Assembly (NCBI GenBank): GCA_009767595.1
Contig: VSDK01022358.1
Location: 422,579-486,578 of the forward strand
From: Symbiodinium kawagutii
Taxonomy: Eukaryota > Sar > Dinophyceae > Suessiales > Symbiodiniaceae
Direction of reading: 5' to 3'
Length of the DNA stretch: 64,000 nucleotides
The position numbers and the translations under genes were made by a program. Position 1 is the stretch's first letter; each line of letters starts with the position of its first letter. Under the pieces are notes generated by a model. It did no database searches. It saw only the letters and a list, made by a program, of their open reading frames with translations, and had not been told where the DNA came from. Shown here in pieces: positions 40,901-48,244 of the stretch.

Positions 40901-41365
40901 TGTTACTGAGCACTTTGCCACCAGTTGAGTTGGCGAGAAGCTATGATACGGTTCAGTGCTATGGTTATCATGACGATGAGTCAAGGTTGATGGTGATAGA
41001 GAAGAATGGCTAGTAGTGGTTCATGAGAATGGTGCAGGAAAATGATGGTTGATGATGGTTCATAACGATTTTGTTTCTTAATGAGTTGATTAGGAAGGCA
41101 TCCATTTCCAAAGGGGCGGCGCCAGTGGCGCGGCAAGTCACCTTGGGCCCCTCAACTTAGAACATCCCTGGTCCTGTCTTGCTCCCCCTTTTAAGGGCAA
41201 GGATCTATAAGGACATCCCAAACGTCGGCCACACTGGTGGACACCGCCGTTTCCGGCGGCTGCGGCGACTTTCGGTGGTCCTCTGCTCTTTGTCATCTTG
41301 CAACTGGCCCTTCTGGATCAAGGCATCGAACAGCGCCAAGGGTCCTCCACAACGAGGCAACGACC
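28597..41365 (-). CDS. AFG1L-like: AFG1/LACE1-family AAA+ ATPase gene, multi-exon
   Basis: The family is a mitochondrial inner-membrane P-loop ATPase implicated in handling respiratory-chain subunits. Exons found in collinear order on the minus strand cover the whole family pattern: GPLALFDALIQKGQLQDD, SRGLYL, YGSVGCGKTMSMD (Walker A), KHFHEFLYDI, LCFDEF (Walker B), PLFNALF, VIATSNRAPEDLYTDGLN (sensor), PPFLELLREN, NKTDYRAL, NRTLAVP, IARFAFGDLCEQHLAADDYN, RRLTLLID and FAVDRAISRLREM at the C terminus. Exons are 19-165 nt and introns up to about 2 kb. Junctions were placed by keeping phase with the family. Eight of about ten placed donors are GC. The N-terminal targeting region and a disordered linker (29-31 kb) are only partly placed. 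The start is unknown. Confidence 0.85.
28921..28972. repeat. (ATC)n microsatellite
   Basis: About 17 units of ATC. It lies in the last intron of the AFG1-like gene as modelled. Confidence 0.95.
29000..29165 (-). CDS. Possible AFG1-like linker exon
   Basis: Minus frame after CCTCAG|GCTGG reads AGMIVDASRSSRGNPPTQPP then ...GDTGSDEFGLE. It is disordered and acidic at the end, a suitable lead-in to the last exon. Exact edges are unknown. A further possible linker exon lies near 29831-30019 (frame with TRFSSEGMRTDSVLESEI). Confidence 0.35.
29753..29812. repeat. (ATCAACATCC)n tandem repeat
   Basis: About five to six decamer units with one substitution (CGTCAACATC). Confidence 0.9.
30863..30920. 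repeat. (CATCCATGGC)n tandem repeat
   Basis: About six decamer units. Each contains the palindrome CCATGG and forms ATGGCCAT at the junctions. Confidence 0.9.
30921..31060 (-). CDS. Possible AFG1-like linker exon, Ser/Gly-rich
   Basis: Minus frame KISMSTLRPEAGCGDSDSAA and onward to LEAPGGGE, ending GGGGAGAG|GCCATGG, a GC donor that falls at the start of a CCATGGCCAT repeat. It lies in order between exon m and the C-terminal exon. The region is a disordered linker, so homology cannot confirm it. Confidence 0.4.
31120..31420 (-). mobile_element. Degenerate family A fragments
   Basis: Contains GGCTCTGGGTCAAGCTTTTA and GGCTATGGGTCAAGCTCGTA with AACAATGGTAGGGGATAT. These look like broken reverse-orientation copies of the family A element. 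Confidence 0.4.
31899..31995 (+). mobile_element. MITE-like family B, copy 5
   Basis: Opens CTGGTTGGTGGTTGAACCAG and closes ATGGAACCACCAACGAATG. The interior has AAATATTAGTCAACCAACCA and TGTTAATGATCACTAGTG. Confidence 0.7.
32421..32498 (-). CDS. AFG1-like exon m: RRLTLLID block
   Basis: 78 nt. Acceptor TTCACAG|GCGCGG, donor GAGGAG|GCTTGG (GC). Encodes ARRLTLLIDCCYEHHVRLIA, equivalent to the family RRFITLID-x2-Y-x4-V-x-L. Phase 0 at both ends. Confidence 0.88.
32761..32854 (-). mobile_element. MITE-like family A, copy 3 (reverse orientation)
   Basis: GGCTATGGGTCAATATTAAG at the left and GGGTTTTGACCCACAGCC at the right. The interior has ATGGGGGATAATAACCAACA and AATAGGGAAAACAATGG. It is 94 bp long. 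Confidence 0.7.
33153..33251 (+). mobile_element. MITE-like family D, copy 3
   Basis: Opens CATGGTGGTTTCTCAAAACA and closes TTTTGTGAGAACCCTTC. The interior has GGGGTACCCCCAAATGATCC. It lies in the intron between AFG1-like exons l and m. Confidence 0.55.
33310..33414 (-). CDS. AFG1-like exon l: FAFGDLC block
   Basis: Acceptor CCTGAG|GCATCG. Encodes IARFAFGDLCEQHLAADDYN then AICSSSAVEAVEWL. The family pattern is (V/I)A-x-F-x-F-x2-LC-x4-G-A-x-DY. The 3' edge is not resolved. Confidence 0.85.
33650..33698 (-). CDS. AFG1-like exon k: GRTL block
   Basis: 49 nt. Acceptor GTGCAG|GTTGC, donor GCGGAG|GCTGG (GC). Encodes VAYNRTLAVPVISSCG, matching the family GR-x-L-x-V-P region. It joins exon l in phase 1. 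Confidence 0.8.
34300..34745. repeat. 33-bp minisatellite
   Basis: Units such as CATAGTTCACCACTCAAAAT followed by CACAGAAAACCCC repeat every 33 bp, most regularly from 34432 to 34720. Outer units are diverged (TTTGACCGTAGTCAACC types). It lies in the intron between exons j and k of the AFG1-like gene. Confidence 0.9.
34809..34922 (-). CDS. AFG1-like exon j, Ala/Pro/Gly-rich
   Basis: 114 nt. Acceptor GCTGAG|GCG, donor GTGCAG|GCGCG (GC). Encodes AFSAGPRAPAPPAASAFVDG then WFQRV... and GEVQ. It occupies the poorly conserved part of the family. The Ala/Gly-rich stretch is an insertion. Confidence 0.65.
34960..35260. repeat. Degenerate GATGGTTNATGG tract
   Basis: Imperfect short repeats of GGTTGATGGTTAATGATGG types in an intron of the AFG1-like gene. 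No longer unit is visible. Confidence 0.6.
35897..35942 (-). CDS. AFG1-like exon i: DYR motif
   Basis: 46 nt. Acceptor GCTGAG|GAACAAG, donor CCTGAT|GCAGG (GC). Encodes NKTDYRALQFERSPD. DYR follows the CKV block at the family spacing. Confidence 0.78.
36125..36239. mobile_element. MITE-like family C, copy 1
   Basis: TACCCTCTGGTAAACTAACA and its inverted partner TGTTAGTTGGCCAAAGGGTA bound a 115-bp foldback element. The arms continue (TGGCAATGGAA / TTCCATTGCCA). It lies in the intron between exons h and i. Confidence 0.8.
36612..36671 (-). CDS. AFG1-like exon h
   Basis: 60 nt. Acceptor TCTGAG|GCAGG, donor CACAT|GCAGAG (GC). Encodes QVYLPPFLELLRENCKVLH, matching the family segment after GLNR (F-x-PFI-x2-L-x3-C). 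Confidence 0.85.
37103..37171 (-). CDS. AFG1-like exon g: ATSNR motif
   Basis: 69 nt. Acceptor GACAG|GCGTGG, donor AACAG|GCAGC (GC). Encodes RGVTVIATSNRAPEDLYTDG and LN. ATSNR-x-PEDLY is nearly invariant in AFG1 proteins and is the strongest single match. Confidence 0.92.
37763..37874 (+). mobile_element. MITE-like family A, copy 4
   Basis: CCACCCTTAGTCCCCTGGTT to AACTGTTTGACCCATAGCC, with CCCCCATGAAATTGGTTGGT inside. The left end is slightly truncated relative to the 46.5-kb copy. Confidence 0.6.
38169..38233 (-). CDS. AFG1-like exon f
   Basis: Encodes NAREDCCILLPLFNALFR, aligning with the family block (D-x-A-D-A-M-I-L-x2-L-F-x2-L-F). The donor is TTCAG|GTGCC (GT), phase 2 into exon g. The 5' edge is approximate. 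The usual QVTD residues are not clearly present. Confidence 0.6.
39241..39259 (-). CDS. AFG1-like exon e: Walker B micro-exon
   Basis: Encodes LCFDEF, the invariant family Walker B, between an acceptor CCGAG|G and a GT donor (GAATTC|GTGGG). At 19 nt it would be a micro-exon, so either edge may be wrong. The surrounding frame is open. Confidence 0.5.
39490..39654 (-). CDS. AFG1-like exon d: HFHEF block
   Basis: 165 nt. Acceptor GACCAG|GAAGCAC. Encodes KHFHEFLYDIQRLLHQIKSE and then GVQLAGERIADS. HFH-x-FM/L is diagnostic of the family. A GC donor (TGGGA|GCTGC) keeps phase with exon e, but alternatives exist. Confidence 0.8.
40093..40179 (-). CDS. AFG1-like exon c: Walker A
   Basis: 87 nt. Acceptor CTGAG|GTATGGC, donor CAGAG|GCCCC (GC). 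Encodes YGSVGCGKTMSMDIFFSALR and onward. GSVGCGKT is the P-loop, and MD-x-FF is the family continuation. Confidence 0.88.
40806..40891 (-). CDS. AFG1-like exon b
   Basis: 86 nt. Encodes RLSLRRRVMEILNAIHFGAP then KRTSRGLYL. The donor is GC: CTATCT|GCACC. It joins exon c in phase 2, giving GLYLYGSVGCGK exactly as the family requires. Confidence 0.8.
41283..41365 (-). CDS. AFG1-like exon a: GPL...Q motif
   Basis: Encodes GPLALFDALIQKGQLQDDKE, the N-terminal family motif (GPL-x2-Y/F-x2-L, then D-x2-Q). The 5' edge is uncertain because the frame is open upstream to about 41370. The 3' edge is placed after the CAG of DDKEQ because the next exon begins with Arg-Leu in the family spacing. Confidence 0.75.
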
Positions 41366-41419
41366 CACCGTCACCGTTGTTTCGTAGGCTTGGTCAGTAG
41401 GTTGAATCACCAAACGTTT

Positions 41420-41528
41420 GCCCTTTGGTAAACTAACCTGGCAATGCAAAATCACCCTATTTTAGAATCCTGGGAAAGCAGCTATAAATGGTGGATGTTG
41501 CACTTCCAGGTTAGTTTACCTAAGTGTA
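41420..41528. mobile_element. MITE-like family C, copy 2
   Basis: GCCCTTTGGTAAACTAACCT at the left and CCAGGTTAGTTTACCTAAGT at the right. It is a foldback element of about 109 bp, just upstream of AFG1-like exon a. Confidence 0.75.
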
Positions 41529-42210
41529 GATTTATTGATTGGGTATGTCCATAGCCGTCGTGTGTCCACCAACCATTCAACAACCATGTTTGCAAATAAG
41601 CAGTTTGCTGGAAACCTCTTGTTCCAAAGTAAAGCAGCCTAATCATCGACACTGCAGAACAAAAAGCATGAGAGAAATATATAAGGAAAAGGAATGGTTT
41701 GGGTGAACAGTTTGCCAAAAGACCGACCACAATGGCAACACGCCAAGCGGCTGGGTTTAGCCTGGTCCATGAACCCCCCCAGTAGCAACTCAACGAGGCG
41801 TTAAGCACCATGCAGGGCTCGCATTGGCCAAAAGCATCATCTGTGGATCGGTTCCAATGTTTGGATATGCTTGGTTCATAGATATTCCGCGTAGCAATGT
41901 GAGAATCATCTCCCAATGTCCCTCCAATATCCCGCCGATAAATATGCAAGTAGAGCACCTATCAACACGGCTCGAGGCTTGACTCAAGAAGCCGTGCCAG
42001 GGAAGCAGGGCACCATCTGAACTATCGCTATTGGCAGTTCCACTCCCGTCACGAGGCACCTTCGGCTCGTGCAAGTGCCACTGTCTCCTGTCACCAAGTG
42101 TGTCTATCAGGAACAATCCCTGTCATTGTTTGCGGGTGCTCTCATGCATGGGTCATCTGATACCCTCGAACCTTGATGGCATAAGAAACAAATTGTCCGC
42201 TCTTGCGGCC
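41529..42210. other. No certain gene
   Basis: A 158-codon minus frame (41482-41958) and a 108-codon minus frame (41790-42116) overlap here without recognisable motifs. They may hold 5' exons of the AFG1-like gene, but I cannot show it. Confidence 0.35.
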
Positions 42211-42259
42211 ATCTATTCACGCCGCATGTCGAGCAACGCTGCTCCTGTTCCAAACAGAA

Positions 42260-42390
42260 CTTGAGTTTCGATTGCTCTGGGCCATTCGTTGCAACCGTCT
42301 GCAGTCCTCACACAAGGGCGCTGGCACATGCGAAGTCCAGCGGGGAGTGACGAAAGGGCCCTTTGGGGAATGAGGTTCAAACAAAGGCAT
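42260..42390 (-). CDS. Possible N-terminal exon (targeting-like)
   Basis: Minus frame beginning MRFVMTCLCLNLIPQRALSS then LPAGLRMCQRPCVR. It is hydrophobic with arginines and no acidic residues, like a mitochondrial or signal presequence. It is upstream of and collinear with the AFG1-like exons, so it could supply their N terminus. No splice link is shown. Confidence 0.22.
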
Positions 42391-42779
42391 GTCATGACAA
42401 ACCTCATCAGATGCGATAACTTTGCGACACTATGCTGCGAGATTTTTGGTGTTGACATGTGTATTAGTGAGCAAAAGCATGTGAAAAGCCCTCAAACCAG
42501 CATCATGCTGATGTTTTCTGGTCGGATAGGTCCTACCAACATGCTACACGAACAAACGACCAACCACTCGTTGATGCGAAGTTGGGCTTCGGCGACCGCC
42601 GTCTCCTCTGAATGGCAACCATCGTACTGCGCCTCTCGTGGTGCCTGACTTCCTCAGCGACACTCGCTCTGTGTGCAAGCATGAATGGCAGGTAGCCCGA
42701 ACTGGCCCAACGGATGGCTAAAATACATAAAAGGGACTCCCAAATCTGCATATCGGGATGGCTGGCTTTGGGTAATCTG

Positions 42780-44265
42780 GGACACAGCTATATCGCTAAA
42801 GTAAGCATTAGAATAACCCACTAGTCCATGGTGGTTTCATATCCAATAACAAGTTATTATCCACTAGTTGACATAACCGACTAATTATGATACTGATAGT
42901 GAATGGTCACACAGCCACCAATAGTTCTACTAACAATGAACTCGTCCATGTGAGAACTTGATCTCTCCATTGCTCAAAACTCCTTGGAGCTGTGCCAGAT
43001 AAGAGTAGACACCATGACAAGAACAACACTAGTCGTAGATCATTCATTACGGTAGATTTATGCAATTACTATAGTCGTAGATTTATTAACTACTATTAAT
43101 TACGATAGAACAACACTAAACCACCATCAGTTCAACTATATGTCATATTCTTTGCAAGTACGATATGTAATGTACGTAATTGTGAATACGTAAAAATATA
43201 CTTTGTGAGATACAGTACTGTACATACATACGCAGAGGGTGGTTGATCCCAATTCCTGCACCTTCGCGAATAAACATATACTTTCGCGAGCTCTGATAAA
43301 CACAACAGGCTGGTAAGATACAGGCTCGCCAGAAAACAAGATAAGCATGCAGCGTGCACCATACCCAGAATAAGCAATTTTCAAAAATGAGAATCCGGTG
43401 ATGTCAAGGTGATCAACAGATATTGAAAACCTACATCATAAAGAGGGGGAGACAAATTGCAAATGATACGTGACTCACAAGTGCTGCCAAGAATCAATGC
43501 AGCAAAACGGTTGAGTCTTGCCCATCGAATCATCGACAGCTCCAGCAGCAAGCGGACTTGACCAGTTTAAGCCTAAAACCCTTCCAAAATCGAAGCATGA
43601 GTGGGAAATCGACATATAGATCGTTGTAAATCTACATATGGCGTTGTATGGCACCATCATGAACATGGAAGACGAGGCAACAAAATCTGTGGAAGGCTGA
43701 CAAACCGCCGGCAATGCTGGGGCAGCTTCAAAGCCCAAATGGCGACGATGCCCCGTCGAAACTCACACGGCACTACTGGGGCTCTACTTGGATGGTCAAC
43801 TACCGTGGTTGACTACCACGGTTAACCCCACTACCATGGTTCTCCCCAATCGTTTATGGATAGTGATACTTATGGACTTTGTGTGCTCATGAAGTTGAAG
43901 TATCGCGATTCTTATGGAGTTGATGTACTTCAGTGATAGTGACACATGGCGGGTGATAATGTGACGTTCATCATGATATGTACTTCTGGAATTGACATCC
44001 TTAAGTATCACTATCAACTCCAGGTGATAGAATTGAGTGATATACTTAAGTATCACTTCTGGAATTAAGTATATCAATGGCTGGGTGATAGAATTGATCT
44101 TCGAAAGCTCATGGTGATACATGGCAGGTCCCCAGTTCACCGCCTCAGGACCATCCGTGAGGATCACCTGCCGACCTGGAGGGCGAATGTTGTGAGTGAT
44201 CAGCACCAGGATTTCCGATGGTCAACAAGGCTCCATCGTGGCGCTGGTGACAACGGATAGCAAGT
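42780..44265. other. No certain gene
   Basis: AT-rich sequence. At 43900-44110 there are repeats and inverted repeats of AAGTATCACT and TGGAATTAAGTATATC. No domain-bearing frame. Confidence 0.45.
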
Positions 44266-44268
44266 AAT

Positions 44269-44402
44269 CTATTGAATCCTACTGAGAGATACGGATCAGC
44301 AAACCTCTCAGTAGGATTCAATAGATGGTTTCCTATGGATAGACGGATTCAGTAATCAGCAGAAACCATCTGTTGAATCCTACTGAGAGGTTTGCTGAAC
44401 CA
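44269..44402. repeat. Nested inverted repeat (foldback)
   Basis: CTATTGAATCCTACTGAGAG (44269-44288) has an exact 20-base inverted partner at 44305-44324. The segment 44296-44331 also has an inverted partner at 44364-44399 of about 36 bases with one mismatch. One arm therefore can pair with either of two partners. Confidence 0.9.
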
Positions 44403-44966
44403 CCTTGGCGGTAGATGTTTCATCGGCCATGATGAACCGGGGCTTTGCGACTACTCAGATTGATAATCATCAGCAGAAGGGGTGTCAGTCTACCCCATCA
44501 AATTCGAGGGGAGACATCATTCCTGGACAGGGGCAAATGAAACAAATGAAACAGCCAATGCTGAAAAATGACTGAACATGACCAAGTAATCATCAAGAAT
44601 CATTGACCAAAGTACCTATCTTGTGACTTTATGCTGTATCCATTGACCAGCGTGAAAGGATCATCCGCGTAGGATGTGAATAGTTCCCAACAAAAAAAGC
44701 CTTGTGTGCCGCCCTGGCGTGGTTAACATTACAATATTGCAGTGGGAACAAAGCATCACGGGGGAATCCTCACTCCCATACTCATGGTAGTTTCATCAAA
44801 CTGTTGGTTTAACCCAGGGTGCCCATTATTGCCCAAAGCTTAGTCATCAACCAAATCATTATGCCATTTATTCAACCACTGCTGACCACGAATCAACCAT
44901 CAATTGACTAAGCATCACTCAACCAGTAACTGACCACCAAGCATCCATTACAGATTACATAATCAT
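44403..44966. other. No gene seen
   Basis: AT-rich sequence with degenerate AACCATTCAACC-type repeats near 44810-44950. Confidence 0.5.
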
Positions 44967-44968
44967 CA

Positions 44969-45072
44969 CCTGGTTTGTGGTTGACCCACCCCTATGAAAA
45001 ATATGCTCGTCAACGAACCATTTGTTAATAATTACTAGGGAAAATGAAAAATGTGAATCAAAACACCAACCA
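44969..45072 (+). mobile_element. MITE-like family B, copy 6
   Basis: CCTGGTTTGTGGTTGACCCA at the left and GAATCAAAACACCAACCAG at the right. The interior has ATATGCTCGTCAACGAACCA and TTACTAGGGAAAATG. The flank to its right (TAGTTGTTTAACCACTCTTG) resembles the flank of the 25.9-kb copy, so the two may share a larger duplicated unit. Confidence 0.7.
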
Positions 45073-45404
45073 GTAGTTGTTTAACCACTCTTGTTGCTTA
45101 TAATCCCTAATTATTAACCATTATTAGCTGGTTATAACCCTTGGTTGACCCCCCTATCGTTAACCACCAAACAGTTGCATCTTCAACCATTATTGTTGGT
45201 TATTAATGGTGGTAAACTAAATCAACCATGATCAAACCACCATCCAATAGTTGTTTAACCACTCTTGTTGCTTATTATCCCCTATTATAAACCACTATAA
45301 TCCCCTACAAATGTCAATCAAACCACCAGCCAGTCATTCAATTCACCACTCTTGTTGCTTATAATCCCCTATTATTTGGTTGTAACCCTTGGTTAACCCC
45401 CATC

Positions 45405-45560
45405 AAGCTGCCGCATCTCAAGCGCCTGGCCTGCCAGCTGCATCGGCGCCAGCTGCGCTGCGGCCGCCAGGCCAGGCTGAGCACGGCTCGGTCAACGGGA
45501 TTTGATCAGCTGAAGCTCCTGATCTCAGCACCAAAATCATGGCTTCAACCGGCTACTTTC
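45405..45560 (+). CDS. Possible exon, unknown protein
   Basis: GC-rich island. The plus frame reads LPHLKRLACQLHRRQLRCGR and continues for about 50 codons. A minus frame is also open. Not recognised. Confidence 0.22.
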
Positions 45561-46152
45561 ACTAAAAAAACTATGAACTGCCCGAGGAATTTTGCACCTT
45601 ACATGGGGCTTCAACCGGAGGAAATCATGCCAAAAAAAACTGTTTTCAAGGACCAGAACCATGGTTTCAACGGACCAAAAATCCTGGATTCCCCAAGCAA
45701 AGCACTAGTTTCAAGCACTAAAATTCCCAGTCTCACCCAAGCAAGATCATGGTTTGAAGCAACCAAAATCCGATCATGTTGCCAAAACAACGAGAGTAAA
45801 CCAAGATGATTGTTGATTCGACCAAGAATCAAACATCGCCGTTCAATTGATCCAAAATCATAGACTTTACCAACCCCAAATGATCGCCGAACCAATCAAA
45901 GGATCCTGTCACCAATCTGCCACAGAAACCTATTGAACAAATAAGTTGTGAGGACATGAGCGGAAAAGCCACAGAGAACCGACTAGCCATCGCCCTCAGC
46001 AACAAAATGGAGATATGATATGTACTAAATCAGCCAAAAGGGCATCAACGCCATCAAGGGCCAACCTTCAGTCAGGGACCAAACACTTTCTAATCACTCC
46101 CCCAGCTGTTCCCGGGCTACGCGTGTTCCCAATATAAGCCATCCAACAAGTA

Positions 46153-46515
46153 ATGAGTTTCTCTGGAGATTCAAGCACAAGAGTTGATTTCGAAACCCAA
46201 GAATATTGGGAATGGCATTGTAAAGGAGTTGCTATCACCAACCAGCAGGGAAACCAACTGTCTTGGGGTATCATCATCCCTCTTCTGGTAAAACGACTTC
46301 AGGGACAGCCTAGTTCAATCAGATCACAGCCATGGCGCCCCAACATCCTGTCTCCAAAAAATGCCACCAGGGTTATAGCTCTGGCAGGTGATCAAAAACA
46401 ACCAGTGACCAAGCCCATGAACAAACCATCAGCCATTCTCATGACGCTTCAGAGGCGCCTTCCGGGGGTTTTGCGGAAATTTCGGTGCTTTTTAGGACCA
46501 GTGAGAGCCATCTGG
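46153..46515 (+). CDS. Doubtful ORF, unknown protein
   Basis: An open frame of about 120 codons that then runs into the adjacent family A element. Composition is mixed and no motif was seen. Probably chance, possibly an exon. Confidence 0.15.
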
Positions 46516-46516
46516 T

Positions 46517-46630
46517 TATGGGTCAGTTCACCCTTAGTCCCCCTGGTTCCCCTGTCATTGACCATTGTTTTCCCTACTATTGTTGGTCATTATCCCTAGA
46601 AAATTGGTTGGTTCATATTGACCCCTAGCC
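46517..46630 (+). mobile_element. MITE-like family A, copy 5
   Basis: TATGGGTCAGTTCACCCTTA at the left and CATATTGACCCCTAGCC at the right, with CCCCCTGGTTCCCCTGTCAT, TTTTCCCTACTATTGTTGG and AAATTGGTTGGTT inside. About 114 bp. Confidence 0.7.
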
Positions 46631-47169
46631 ATGTAACAGCTAGTGATGGTCCGCAGATCACAGATAGGCAAATCACCAGCTATGGTCACATTGGTGGTAC
46701 TGCTGGATCAACCATTCGTGTATGATTCATGCTCCCTAGCAGGTTTCGTTCGGATTCGGGATCATCTGCACTGTCAATAGATGGATAAAAATGTTGAAAA
46801 GAAACCAGCGATACATACTGGTCATGGTACTAGTTGGTTTCCGGTTGGGCCATGATGAGGACGAGGATGGGCAGTGTTGCTTGATAGACGTAATGCCATC
46901 CGTCATAGGCATTTCGACCAACCCTCGCAACAAGAACATCAACGATCTAAACATTACTATCAAGCACTGTAGCCAACTGGGTGATAGAGGATCAGGATGT
47001 AACCAATCATAAACGATCACCAACTGGTTACAACGATCTCAACCTGACAATCACTGGGGAAAAACATCAAAAAGGCGTGCTATATTTGTTGACTTGAGAG
47101 CAAGCAGGGGAGAACGAAAGGTAGGTTATAGAGGATAATATCCAGAGGACCCAGGGAGGAACGAACCCA

Positions 47170-47246
47170 GGGGGGGGGGGGGGGGGCGCCCTGGCGCAGG
47201 GGGGGACCCACGCCGGGGGGGGGGGGGGGGGCCCCCCCCCCCCTCG
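47170..47246. repeat. G-run/C-run tract
   Basis: Two long G runs (about 18 and 17) separated by a short spacer, the second directly followed by a run of about 13 C. It has strong potential for G-quadruplex or hairpin formation. It may also be a sequencing or assembly artefact. Confidence 0.9.
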
Positions 47247-47668
47247 GAATTGAGAAACAATTTAAAAACGCAAAAATTCTTGCAAAACGCCGCTTCCCAG
47301 AGCAATAGTAAAGTAAAAAAGCTAAAGCTTGGAGAACTCAGGTAGCCAAGGCTACCTTTCGTAATTTTTAGCTGACAAAGAATCAACAACAACTCCCGGT
47401 ATATTGCCAACAAACATGTTGGACAGAAAAGAAAGATATGATCCATCATTTCCAAGTTGTTTTCACCCATATTCGCTGCATTCAAGCACACAAGTGAGCA
47501 GCCATTTTTGATAGTCACTAATCATGACTCTAATCATTTGCATACCATTTCAACAAGAAATCCAAAGATTCCTTCGGGGATATGACCAACTAGAAATTGA
47601 TGATCTGGGTGTTTCTCAAAATCCAAACCCCCAGAGTTATGGATGGTTATATCTATGTAATATTTTAC

Positions 47669-47765
47669 TGTATATATATATATATATCTATATATCTATA
47701 TATCTATATATATGTATATGTATATGTACATCTATATATATATATATACATATATAAATACATGA
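47669..47765. repeat. (TATATC)/(TA)n microsatellite
   Basis: Imperfect TATA/TATC/TATG alternating tract. Confidence 0.9.
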
Positions 47766-47950
47766 TTGATGAACTGGATGATTGGCCTAGGGGGTTGTTA
47801 TTTACATGGCTTGAGGGCTTGAGACCACTCCCCTGGGAGCCCTGAGCACTCCCCGTGCTTCGCAACCCAGGTGCCAGGCCGCAGCCAGCTCCGATCTCCA
47901 AGATCACCTGGTTGCACCATGGCACGGCACCTCTGAATGCTGAGGTTTGG

Positions 47951-48176
47951 CTATGGGTCAAGCAGTTAACCAAGCAATTTTCTAGGTATACCCTCTGGTA
48001 AACTAACCAGGAAGCCAAAAATCACCATTTTCATAGGTAAACGAACTAGAAATGCTGGATTTCCAGCTTCCAGGTTAGTTGACCAGAGTGTAATGACCAA
48101 CAATAACAAGGAAAAGAATGAGATTGAATGGTTAATGATCGGGGAACCAGGGCGACTAGCCGGGTGAACTGACCCA
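47951..48176 (-). mobile_element. MITE-like family A, copy 6, split by a family C element
   Basis: The left part CTATGGGTCAAGCAGTTAAC and the right part AATGACCAACAATAACAAGG to GGTGAACTGACCCA form one reverse-orientation family A copy, interrupted by the family C element at 47989-48092. Confidence 0.65.
47989..48092. mobile_element. MITE-like family C, copy 3 (nested)
   Basis: TACCCTCTGGTAAACTAACC at the left and TTAGTTGACCAGAGTGTA at the right, with extended arms (GGAAGCC / GCTTCC). It sits in a family A copy, with TA next to the left end (GGTA|TACCC) and TA at the right end. Confidence 0.75.
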
Positions 48177-48244
48177 CAATCATTTTTCAGCAGCCAAGGT
48201 GTTCATCTGCCAAGCTGTACCTTACACTCCCGTTTTTGTAAGCC

